Shown here one piece after another: positions 35,201-44,422 of a DNA stretch of 64,000 nucleotides. The notes beneath the pieces were generated by a model. The model was given only the letters and a program-made list of their open reading frames with translations, was not told where the DNA came from and made no database searches. Each line of letters opens with the position of its first letter. Position 1 is the stretch's first letter. The stretch lies in contig KQ965769.1 of assembly GCA_001574975.1 (NCBI GenBank), forward strand, positions 124,001-188,000, read 5' to 3'. The DNA comes from Gonapodya prolifera JEL478. Its lineage: Eukaryota > Monoblepharomycota > Monoblepharidomycetes > Monoblepharidales > Gonapodyaceae. The translations under genes were made by a program, and so were the position numbers.

Positions 35201-35476
35201 TCACCTCGTCCATCATTGCACCAGTCCCAATCCCTCAACATCCACATCGCCGAGCCGACCTACGGCAAGCTGACCTCAATGCACTTCTACGGGTGGCGCA
35301 AGGGTCTCAAGACCGGGCAGTATTACCTGCGCTCCAAGCCCACCGCGACCGCGCTCAAGTTCACCGTGGAGGCCAAGAAGGCGGCCGTCATGTCGGCCGA
35401 AGAGCGCGAACAGGCAGAGGCCGTCTTGGCGTGCAGTCTTAAAAACAGGGACGAGTGCTTGATGTGCAGCGCGTAA
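32214..35476 (+). CDS. RNR1: Ribonucleoside-diphosphate reductase large subunit (class Ia R1)
   Basis: Eleven exons: 32214-32232, 32311-32481, 32601-32689, 32811-32943, 33077-33454, 33563-33876, 33949-34099, 34172-34327, 34399-34973, 35041-35163 and 35225-35476. All join in phase to 786 aa, normal for eukaryotic R1. It reduces NDPs to dNDPs together with R2. The N-terminal ATP-cone reads [20 protein letters not shown]. Active-site elements: PQMSSCFL (first redox Cys), NLCTEIV with the thiyl-radical Cys and catalytic Glu, and CNLASIALP. The substrate loop [15 protein letters not shown] is present. The C-terminal redox pair is in DECLMCSA. Exon 1 encodes only six codons. The small-subunit gene lies convergently 1.8 kb downstream. 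Confidence 0.97.
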
Positions 35477-35698
35477 AGGTTTTGCACCCGTCATTGTTTC
35501 CGCTCGCTCGCATGATCATTGTGGCAGATGTTGGAGTAGTTTGTATATTGGTATTCGCTTTACTTTTTGATACCCTGTTGTTTGTTGTGCCTACCGGTAT
35601 GAATATACATTTCATAACTGTTGAAGTACTTTCCCTTCCTGGAGTACTGGCTGGCTCCCCGTCAGCGAACGGGTGTAAGTAGTGTAACGGTCTGTACT

Positions 35699-35960
35699 CA
35701 TGCAAGTGCCACGACCCCAAAGCTTGCACGATTGTTCTCCGTGGTGCCTCAAAGGACATTATGAACGAAGTCGAGCGGAATCTCCAAGACGCGATGGCAG
35801 TAGCCTAGAACGTCATCTTCGAGCCCGCGCTCGCTCCCGGAGGAGGCACTACAGAAATGGTGAACCGAAGACATGGCAGCACCCGAAGTGAGATATCGTT
35901 TGCCTTTCCGCCTGCAACTACGTTTTGGGAGCTCTGCTCATGTCTTCTTTATCACGGTTC
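35699..35960 (+). pseudogene. Copy B: CCT3 fragment with an internal deletion
   Basis: The plus strand reads DPKACTIVLRGASKDIMNEV, then QDAMAVA with a stop, then NVIFEPALAPGGG, matching a CCT3 exon at about 63812-63590. It then jumps directly to ATGGCAGCACCCGAAGTGAG, the end of the penultimate CCT3 exon. Exons in between are missing. The 3' part shares TCATGTCTTCTTTATCACGG with copy A but not with the native gene, so A and B are closer to each other. Confidence 0.8.
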
Positions 35961-36067
35961 GGGGAGCCCAAATTTCATCACTAGTCTTTCGGAGCGTTGA
36001 GATGTATATTGCGTGGATCGCGACACAGAAGATAATAGTACATGTGCAAGACTCTTTTCTGTAGCAT

Positions 36068-36857
36068 GTGAGGAGGTCCGTCCGACAGGACAGAGAACGA
36101 TGGACTCTGGAGGAAGATTACCTCCTCGCCAAAGGGGTGGAGTTGTACGGTACGCAATATTGGGATTTGATTGCAGCTCAGCTTCCGGGGAGAAGGCTGA
36201 TTGACTGCTCCGTACGGTGGAGCCAATATAAGAAAGAACTGGCGCCATGGATTGTGTCAGAGTGGGATGAAGTGCAGAAAGGTGTTCGGGCTCTGGAAAC
36301 ATTGATGACAACATTAATGAGGGAGGCACCGGTCGATAAGCAAGGACGAAAGACACTGACAGGCGAGTCACTGAAGCGGACTCTGGATGCAGTAAAAGCC
36401 GACATGGCAGAAAAGGGGTACGAACTGCCTCCGGAACTCCTCACAACGATGATGCTGCGCCGGCTCTTTCACAGGGTGAAGCTCCACACTTGTATCGCGA
36501 AGATTCACGTTCAACGTTACCAGGAGGCATCAATGCACTCACCGCAAGTGGCTGCAATCAAATTTGTGACGGAGAAGACCTGGAGACAGGAAAAAGACCG
36601 GGAAGCTGGAGAGGGTGAAACATTGGTACGCTGCAGCTGAGAGTAAGTCTGACCCATCACTGACTAAGGGGGGAAGCAAACCTGCTGAAAAGGCGAAGGA
36701 GCAGCCCAAAAAGAAGTCTTCCAAGGGACAGATTAAGAAAACTAACGGGAAGGGTGTTTTCGCTGCGCCAAAAGTGAAAGTTGAAAAAGTAGACAAATCT
36801 CGAAAAATACATAGTAGATGCTTTTCTGACGCTCTGTTTGGGTCACCTGTGGAATGA
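36068..36857 (+). pseudogene. Copy B: Myb-like gene lacking its first half
   Basis: The sequence enters the Myb gene at the second SANT repeat (RERWTLEEDYLLAKGVELYG, NWDLIAA equivalent YWDLIAAQLPGRR) and stays close to copy C through TTLMREAP and LPPELLTTMMLRRLFH. An extra base near 36588 (GGAAAAAGACC against TATAAGAC in copy C) shifts the frame after KTWRQ. The basic tail is then found in another frame (SKSDPSLTKGGSKPAEKAKE). The start codon and first repeat are deleted. It is not expected to make a full protein. Confidence 0.8.
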
Positions 36858-36869
36858 CTCCTCGAAGTT

Positions 36870-37030
36870 CGAACTAGGCCAGCAACTTCAGTTCGATTCT
36901 GCGGATCTCAAACAGACCACGACCTGTCCGTGCCCGCTGGTCATCACCGCAACAATCTGCGGCGTCTTTCCCGCTCTCCGTATGTTCCATCGCCCTCTCG
37001 ACATTCTGAGGTTCAATTTTTCCCCGATGA
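36870..37030 (+). pseudogene. Copy B: PGAM 5'-end fragment
   Basis: After the Myb tail, sequence matching the beginning of the PGAM gene continues (CGTATGTTCCATCGCCCTCT, encoding MFHRPLDILRF against MFFRPLDILKF) and fades near 37030. This marks the right edge of the inserted block. Confidence 0.65.
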
Positions 37031-37302
37031 CGCCCAACTCTCGAAACCAACCACGTTCCTACCGTATACCCAGCATACGTCGCAGATCGTCCACCACCAA
37101 GAATCGGACTCGCGTTCGGGGAGAACCTTGGAACTACGAAGCGCATCGTACTGTCTCAGAGAATAATTAGTGCAAATGATATTACATGTATTTGCGTACA
37201 CGACACCACAATACAAACATCTCCAATGTAGGGTTGGTAAAATCAATCAAACAACGTATGCGAGGTGGGGAGGTGGGAGAGACAGAAGTCAGGTATGCAC
37301 GT

Positions 37303-38609
37303 TTAGAAGTCCTCGTCCATGGTGAACACGCGGTCGGTCACAGTGGGTTGAGGTAACCGGTACACGGCCTTGGTTTCGAAGAAGTTGGCCTTGTCCTGCA
37401 AACGGTACGAGCGTCAACGTCAGGGGATCTATCGCAAACCTCGGGGGATGTTGAGCGAGACTCACCAACATGCCCTGCATGGCCATGAAATCAAAAGGGT
37501 TTGATACATTGTAGAACTTGTCGCATCCCATCATATCGAGGAGGTAGTCGGCGACGAACTGGACGTACTGGACCATGAGGTCCGAGTTCATCCCGATGAG
37601 TTTGAGCGGGAGGGACCCCGTGACGAACTCCTCTTCAACCTCGACGGCGGCGCGGACCGTGTCACGAATCCAGGCCGGGCTGGGCTTGTTCCTGACGTGA
37701 CGCAGAAGCGTGGCGCCGAATTCGGTGTGCAGAGCTTCGTCGGCCGAGATGAGCTTGTTGGCGAAGGCGAGGCCTTTGCAGATACCGCGCTTTTTAAGGT
37801 AGAAGATGGCGGCGACTGGTTGGATGGCATGGCGTCAGCGATCAAAAATTCGAGTCGGAAGAATGGTGGGGATTTACTCACACGAGGCGGAGAAGAAGAG
37901 CCCCTCGACGATAATGAAGCCCACGGTGCGTTTGCCAAAGTCGACGTCGTCGCCAATGAAGCGGCGAGCCCAGGTGGCCTTTTTGCGGAGGAAGGGGAAG
38001 TGCTCGAGGCCGTGGAAGAGCCGGAGCTTTTCGTCGGATTCGGTGACGAGCGAGTCGATGAACATGGAGTACATCTCGGAGTGCACGGACTCAATGGCGA
38101 CCTAAGGGCGGGAAATGGGTGGTGAGGGAACGGAAGAAGAGATGGGGGAAAGAGAGGTGTACCTGGAACGACAGGAAGAGACGGGCTTCGGGAATCTGAA
38201 CGTCTTCGAAGATGCGCTGGACGACACTCTCGATAACGATGATGTCGGAAAAGTTGAAGAAGGCGAGGACCATCTTGATGAAGTGCTGCTCGCCCTCGGT
38301 CAGATTCGAGAACTGAGCGATGTCATCTTGGAGGTCGACCTCCTCGACGCGCCAGAAGGAGGCGGTGGCTTTTTTGTACAGGGCGTAGAGGTCCGGGTAT
38401 CGGATGGGAAAGAGCGACACGTTGTCATCGGATTTGACGAGGAGAGGCTCGATTTGAGATGATTCTGCGATGGAATCGAGAAGACGGAGGTCAGACGGAC
38501 CTGACGGGACTGATTCGAGCGGCGTGGACGGAAAACAGGACCGATGGACGGCGGACAAAGCCATCGCGCTCGATGAGATCTGAAACTCACGGATTGCGCC
38601 GGGTGCCAT
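37303..38609 (-). CDS. RNR2: Ribonucleoside-diphosphate reductase small subunit (class Ia R2)
   Basis: Exons 38609-38163, 38101-37882, 37815-37466 and 37395-37303 join in phase to about 369 aa. It holds the diferric-tyrosyl radical that drives R1. Motifs: LFPIRYPDLYALYKKATASF, WRVEEVDL, FFNFSDIIVIESVVQRIFED, VAIESVHSEMYSMFIDSL, FGKRTVGFIIVEGLFFSAS, FANKLISADEALHTEFGATL and YNVSNPFDFM. The R1-docking tail ends FTMDEDF. Metal ligands Glu and His in ESVHSEMY, EG and DEALHTEF are present. The first ~50 residues are poorly conserved and an extra small intron may lie there (possible GTGAGT near 38590), so the N-terminus is uncertain. Convergent with RNR1. Confidence 0.95.
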
Positions 38610-39017
38610 CGGGATTCGGATTTTCGATTTGAATTCTGAGAGTATAAAGTGGAATGGATTTGCGAAGACTTGGCGGTCTCCTTTATGCGCCAACGCATGG
38701 GCCTCCGGGTGATTCCAAGAATTTGATTCGACCACATTCCGGCGTCGTTGAGTCAAGGGCGGGCTGAATCTAGTGATTGGATCGACGAATCAATTGAAAG
38801 AGAGGGCTCCACATCCGCTTATCAAACGCAAACTCAATCGACTGAAACTCCAATGTCACTCGAAGAAAAAGATTTCTAGCAAAGAGATATCCCTACTCTG
38901 GACTCGCTCGATTCTTTTTCGGTTCTCAAAAGAAGTCTTCGTTGCGATTTGACGTGTGGCAAAATCGCCGGGTGAATTTCACCCTCCCACCACCAAGACA
39001 CCTTTCCACTGCATAGA

Positions 39018-40343
39018 ATGTCCTTTGGTCCCTCGTTTACTGAGCCGCACATCGCAGAACTGTCGAATGGGATTCGGATTCGCTACAGAAAGGGGGGAAG
39101 TGGACCGCCTCTGCTGTTACTGCACGGGAAGTGAGCATCCGACTTGCCGAACTTAACTTTCCAATCTTGCCACGATTCTTACGATATCTGCGCTACTCTA
39201 GTCCTCAAACACACTACATGTGGCATTCCGTTGCTCCTGAATTCGCAAAACACTTCACTGTGATTGCTTCCGATCTTCGAGGGTCAGTTGAGATTCAAGC
39301 CCTGACGCGGACGTTAACTAACGCCTGAAATGCTAAAGTTACGGTGAAAGCTCATGCCCGCCGGCAACACCCAACAACGTGCACTACTCGAAGAAACGCA
39401 TGGCCGAAGACCAAGCTCTCCTGATGGAACATCTAGGTAGGCCCTACTCGTCGAACACGTCTCCCCTTTATTTCACGCAATGACTGTGGACGTAATCCAG
39501 GATACCGTCGTTTCCTCGTGGTCAGCCACGACCGCGGAGCGCGCACCGCCCACCGCCTTTGCATCGACTACCCCGACCGCGTGATCAAGGTGGCGTTCCT
39601 CGACATCGTGCCCACGCTTCACATGTTCGAGACCATGACGATGCGCGAGGCGATGGGGTATCACCATTGGCTTTTCCTTGCACAACCGTACGACTTCCCA
39701 GAGAAGCTCATCCTTGCGGGCCAGAACGGACTTCTTTGGTGGAGAGAGTGAGTCACGTCTCGTGGTGGAATACCTGCTTTAAGCTCTAACTGTCTTGTGT
39801 TGGCCCGCCTATCGAACATGTCATTCAGCCACGTCGCCTGGAGCAAGAAGTTCCCCACCTCCACAGGCGGAACGTCCCTTCACCCGGACTTCCCCGCCCT
39901 CCCACCATTCTTCCACCCCGACGCCGTCGCCGACTACACGGCGACGTTCTGCCGGGAGGGAAATGTGCGGGGTATGTGCGAGGACTATCGTGCGGGCGCG
40001 AGAATCGATTTGGACCACGATCGGGAGAGTCGGGCGAAGGGAGAGAGGGTGAAGTGTGATGTGCTGGTCTTGTGGGGGAACAAGGCGAGGGTGGGGCAAT
40101 GGTACGTCGTTTGTGCTTTCCGGCCGCCTGAGCTGCAGTTCTCTCGAACCGAAGAGATAACAAATGGGCGGCTGCTTCGATCACAGGTACAATCCCGTGG
40201 ACGTTTGGAAGACGTACTGTGACCCATCCGTTAACGTCACGGGGTACGGCGTCGATGCTGGCCACTACATTGCAGAGGAGAACCCGGAGCAGACGTTGAA
40301 ATACGTTTTGCCCTTCTTGGGTATAGCGAGGGGGAAGATTTGA
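39018..40343 (+). CDS. Alpha/beta hydrolase, haloacetate dehalogenase-like
   Basis: Six exons: 39018-39130, 39202-39282, 39339-39436, 39501-39747, 39829-40101 and 40187-40343, 322 aa. The oxyanion motif HGNPQTHYMWH, the nucleophile elbow VVSHDRGARTAHRL with Asp as nucleophile (as in haloacid/fluoroacetate dehalogenases and epoxide hydrolases, not the Ser of esterases), and the terminal catalytic His (VDAGHYIAEENPEQ) are visible. The cap contains GYHHWLFLAQPYDFPE, matching the His-Trp halide pocket of fluoroacetate dehalogenases. This makes C-halogen hydrolysis plausible, but epoxide hydrolysis cannot be excluded. No signal peptide, so cytosolic. It starts 408 bp from RNR2 in a divergent arrangement. 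Confidence 0.85.
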
Positions 40344-40567
40344 ATGTAATTCGCTGAGAGAGCATTACCAGATTGGACTTGTGCCGATTTCGAGCGGGTA
40401 CTTTGTTTTGTCGAGATGATCTATCTGCTCGAGGTTTCATCGTACTACTTCGATCACATCCGACGTCAAGAACCGAACCATCTTTTCCTTTCTATCAATG
40501 CAATGTATATACCCTATCTATTCTCCCCGGTCCCCCGGATCAACGTGTGGTCTCCACTTCCCACACC

Positions 40568-41814
40568 CTACGCACCCCTCGACGTCTGCATCCACATCCG
40601 ATCCGCCACCAATCCCGCGGACCCGCCGTTCCTCCTCACTTGACCCATTTTACCACCCGTCCCCTCCACCGCGGCGCTCATAGCGCGTCTGCTTCTCCTT
40701 GTCCGATAGACGAGGGGCCACGCATCGGCCAAAAAGCTCGCAAAGTACGCCGCGATCAAAGGGAACGCGATGAACCATTCGAGTACGGCGGCGGCGGATT
40801 GTGCTCCGTTGCATCTTGGGTCTGGTGCGGTGGCTGAGGTGGTCGAAGCGCTTGTGTTGACAGTTGTAGAGTGCTTCGATCCGACGCCGCCGCATGACAC
40901 CATGAGGATGATCATGACTATTGTCAGGACTGTCGGGAGTGTAAATCACCTTTGGTACCAGAGATGACGACAATAGCGTTCTATTTACCAATGGCAAGAG
41001 CAGCGACGGTCAACTTGATCTTCTGGCTCTCCCACAGGTATTTCCACGGTCTTCCGGCCAGATCGTAATCCTTCTGAAGCCACCAGACTTCGAGACACGA
41101 AAACAGCGCGCTTAACGCGAGCCCAATAATGAAAACGAGCGTGAGCGTCCAGTGAGTCGCGTCGTGGTTCACGTCGTCGAAAATGGTGAGAAGGATAATG
41201 CAGATCGACCCCACGAATGCGAAGAAGATGGATAGTACCGCGAACCACCATTCGCGTTTGCGGAGAGCTGGAGGCAGGTACCCGACGTGACGGAGGTGGC
41301 GGTCGATGGTGATGGACAGCAGGAAGAAGATTACCGAGACTGTGGCACCAGCAATAAAGAGTGATTTGTAGCGGGCACCTGTTGGTCGCGATTTCATGTG
41401 GTGTCAAGTGAAATGACGGTCGTAATTTGTTTTGAGTTTTAGGGCAACCACCTTGTAACATAATCAAGGTGGGGAGGTCCCATCTCACCGACATCGCTGA
41501 TGTAAAGTATAGTCGTATTCGTAGGCTGATAGCGGGCAGCTCCGTCTCGTGCTGCCCAAAGAAGAAGGAGAGCCAAGATCGTTCCGCTCCACACCACCGA
41601 CGAGATCACGGGAGGAAGGGCATACAGGACGAGAATCAGGTCACGCCTCCTGATGTCGGACGTCGACGCTTCCTTGTCTACTTGTAGAAGTGAGAATGTA
41701 ACGGTCTTCGAAAAGCTAATGATGACGTGTGGGCTTACCGTATTCTGAGGAAGGAACAGAATCTGGGATGGGAACGGGACTTCCATCGCCAGGAGTAGTC
41801 CAATCTTCAGGCAT
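40568..41814 (-). CDS. Frag1/DRAM/Sfk1-family multi-pass membrane protein
   Basis: Four exons, 41814-41739, 41680-41489, 41378-40989 and 40917-40568, each breaking in phase 1, give 335 aa. Hydrophobic spans: LILVLYALPPVISSVVW, LFIAGATVSVIFFLLSI, FAVLSIFFAFVGSICIILLT, LTLVFIIGLALSALFSCLEV, a span after WESQKIKLTV, and EWFIAFPLIAAYFASFL. The luminal TTILYISDVGARYKSLF and cytosolic ILLTIFDDVNHDATHW are the family landmarks. Relatives act in PI4-kinase regulation at the plasma membrane (Sfk1/TMEM150), GPI remodelling (PGAP2/Cwh43) or lysosomes (DRAM). The sequence alone does not choose among them. Divergent from the sphingolipid methyltransferase gene. Confidence 0.75.
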
Positions 41815-42270
41815 TTTGAAGTAAATTCGTGATGAGGTAGGTCGCGATTGTCGTAGATAGGGTTTTACGGGAGGTGCCAGGGCAGGTCCGACTGCCGTTT
41901 TCTTGGTGTCTCCGGTCACGATTGTGGCGGACAACCCAACAAACAGGAAGACTCCACACGGATTCCCGCGCACCGCAGGACTCGCAGGACTCTCGTGTGA
42001 TTCACGCTCAGTACCCGGCGCGATTCCCTTGTCTCCTGTCACGTGCCGCCATTTGAATCAGGTGAGTTCAAGCCATTCCACAGCACGAAGACCTCCCGGT
42101 CGATGGCGGAAAATAACATTAACTAGCGTGTGGACCGTCTGGACTGTGATTTGAATCGTTTTCAATTGAAACAATCGACATGAGATTGAGCCGAGCAATG
42201 CGGCGTCTCCTTCGCCCGCCCACACGAATCCATTGCAAACTCTTGATATTTCTATTTTTTCCATTTAGTG
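41815..42270. promoter_or_regulatory. Divergent intergenic region of the Sfk1-like and methyltransferase genes
   Basis: 456 bp between two divergent starts. The T-rich stretch ending CCATTTAG immediately before the methyltransferase ATG looks like a 3' splice site, so a 5'-UTR intron is likely. No gene seen. Confidence 0.35.
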
Positions 42271-44101
42271 ATGCCTCTCACACCTGGGAAGGAGCCATAT
42301 TGGGCTACCCACGACGGTCGCAAGGTCGTCTCCGTCCACGAGCCACCATACCCCGTCGAGGGTCACGGCAACGACACGTTCTCCAACCTGTCCCTCGCCA
42401 CGGCCATTCTCGGTGTCGCCGCCCCGATTCCAGTCCTTCTCGACCTCCCCTTCACGACGCTCCCCACCATCCTGGCAGTGACTGCTGCCCCAACCTTTGT
42501 CGTCTATAACTACGCCAGGGCTTGGATCTACGGCAACTACGTCGCCACCGACGACTCTAAGGCGCCTTTACCCAAGAAACCCATCGAGGAGTACCTCGAA
42601 TTCAAGGACCCGGCCCTCAAACGCAGGTTCGGAGGCAGCAAGATCCCCATGGAGCTCTTCTTCGAAAACTACATGGACGGAAAGATCGACATCAAGGGTG
42701 ACGTTCTGGACGTCCTCGAACACCGACACGACTGGGCCGTGTTCCGTTTCTCCCTGGGTCAGGCAACTTTCCTTGTCTCACAATGGGTTCCCGAGCTTCT
42801 CTGGCACTCCAAGAAGCAGGACGAGACACAAGTGGGAGAGAACTACGACCGTGGAAACGACTTTTACAATGCTGTGAGCTTGAATTTCAGAGTAGTAGTT
42901 CGCTGATCACCTCTCGCTATTGCCTTTATCCTGAACAATGCCCAGTTCCTTGGACCTACCATGACCTACACCAGCGGTGTCGTCGTCGACAAAACCCGAA
43001 AGGAAACTCTCGAAGAACTCCAACGCAACAAGTACGACCTCGTTCTCCGCAAAACCCTCTTCGACCGGCCCGGACTCAAGCACCTCGACATCGGTTGTGG
43101 CTGGGGACCTCTTGTCATTCACGCTGCCAAGCACTTCAAAACTGCCGAATCTGTCGGTGTCACACTTGCCAAGAACCAGGTGTCCTGGGGAAACGACTGG
43201 GCTGCCCGCGAAGGCGTCAGTGATGTGGCTAGGCTCGAGGTTATGGACTACAGAGACATCCCGACAAAGTACCCCGGAAAGAAATGGGACCGTATTACCT
43301 GGTTCGTTTTGATGATCGTTCGACGAGGAGCATGGTTTTGACCTCGTTTCAACCAACAGTTTGGAAATGGCCGAGCACGTCGGCGTTCTTCGATTCCAGA
43401 CCTTCTTGCGCCAAATTTACGACACGCTCGAGGACGACGGTGTTTTCTACATGCAGGTGGCTGGCCTTCGCAGGTGTGTTGTGCCGATCGACTTGCTTGA
43501 TCAAAAGCGAAGAACTTACGATTTCCTGAACGGGGTACAGGACTTGGCAATACGAGGACTTTATTTGGGGGTAAGTTTTGCACAGACTTCGGAGACCCTG
43601 AATCCCGTTTCTGACGCCTTTGCCAACAGCTTGTTCATGGCGAAATACATCTTCCCTGGAGCCGACGCGTCGACACCCCTGAACTGGTACCTCGAGCAGC
43701 TTGAACGCGCCGGATTTGAAGTTCAGAGCACGGAGACTATGGGCACTCACTACTCGGCGACTCTTTGGAGGTGGTGAGTTTCTAGACGCTCGACGTACTC
43801 TTACGGGACGAGCAGCACCCAATGAACGGCACTTTCTTCCCCAGGTACGAGAACTGGCTCTCTAACCGCGGATCCATGGTCAAGGCCTACGGCGAGAAGA
43901 TGGCCCGTTTGTGGGAGATTTTCCTTGCCTGGTAAGTCCGCACCCAACCCGGCACATCCGTAAACCACCGAAACTGATACGTTATCGCAATCTAGGTCCA
44001 CGATCATCGCTCGCCAAGGTTCCGCCACCGTCTACTTCATTGTGGCGCACAAGAACAAGAACGGTTTCGACCGCACACGGTTCATGCCCCCGCGGGCGTG
44101 A
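42271..44101 (+). CDS. Sphingolipid C9-methyltransferase
   Basis: Seven exons: 42271-42873, 42946-43301, 43360-43473, 43541-43570, 43630-43773, 43845-43931 and 43996-44101, 479 aa. It uses S-adenosylmethionine to methylate C9 of the sphingoid base of fungal glucosylceramides at the ER/Golgi. Two membrane segments lie near the N-terminus (LATAILGVAAPIPVLLDL and LPTILAVTAAPTFVVYNY). Motifs: YDRGNDFYNAFLGPTMTYTS, the SAM site HLDIGCGWGPL, CLEMAEHVG, YMQVAGLRRTWQYEDFIWGL and KYIFPGADAS. These match the fungal family and not plain cyclopropane synthases. The 30-nt exon 4 is confirmed by restoring TWQYEDFIWG. The gene is fungal-specific in distribution and supports the organism assignment. Confidence 0.95.
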
Positions 44102-44422
44102 ACGGCTTGAGGGACGGATAGCTCGGCCTTGTGTATTTGGAATAGACTATCGACTATTCGAAATCTTGCTTCCCGAAATTCCGTCCCTTGGAGCGTTGGC
44201 GAAGACACAAAAGTGATCGGGCTTCGCCTTTCAATTCATCCCAGAGTTACCAATCTCTGATATCAGAAATGCCCCTTCCGTTTGCGGAGCACTTCTGGGT
44301 GAGGACACAGGCAGTCGGATGTGATTTGATCGGATATTTGATGAGCGACATGTTCTTCAAACATGGGTAGGGGTCGGGAGACAAGGGATTCCAAGTTCTC
44401 GTAGGGAAGTTAGACCAGGTGA

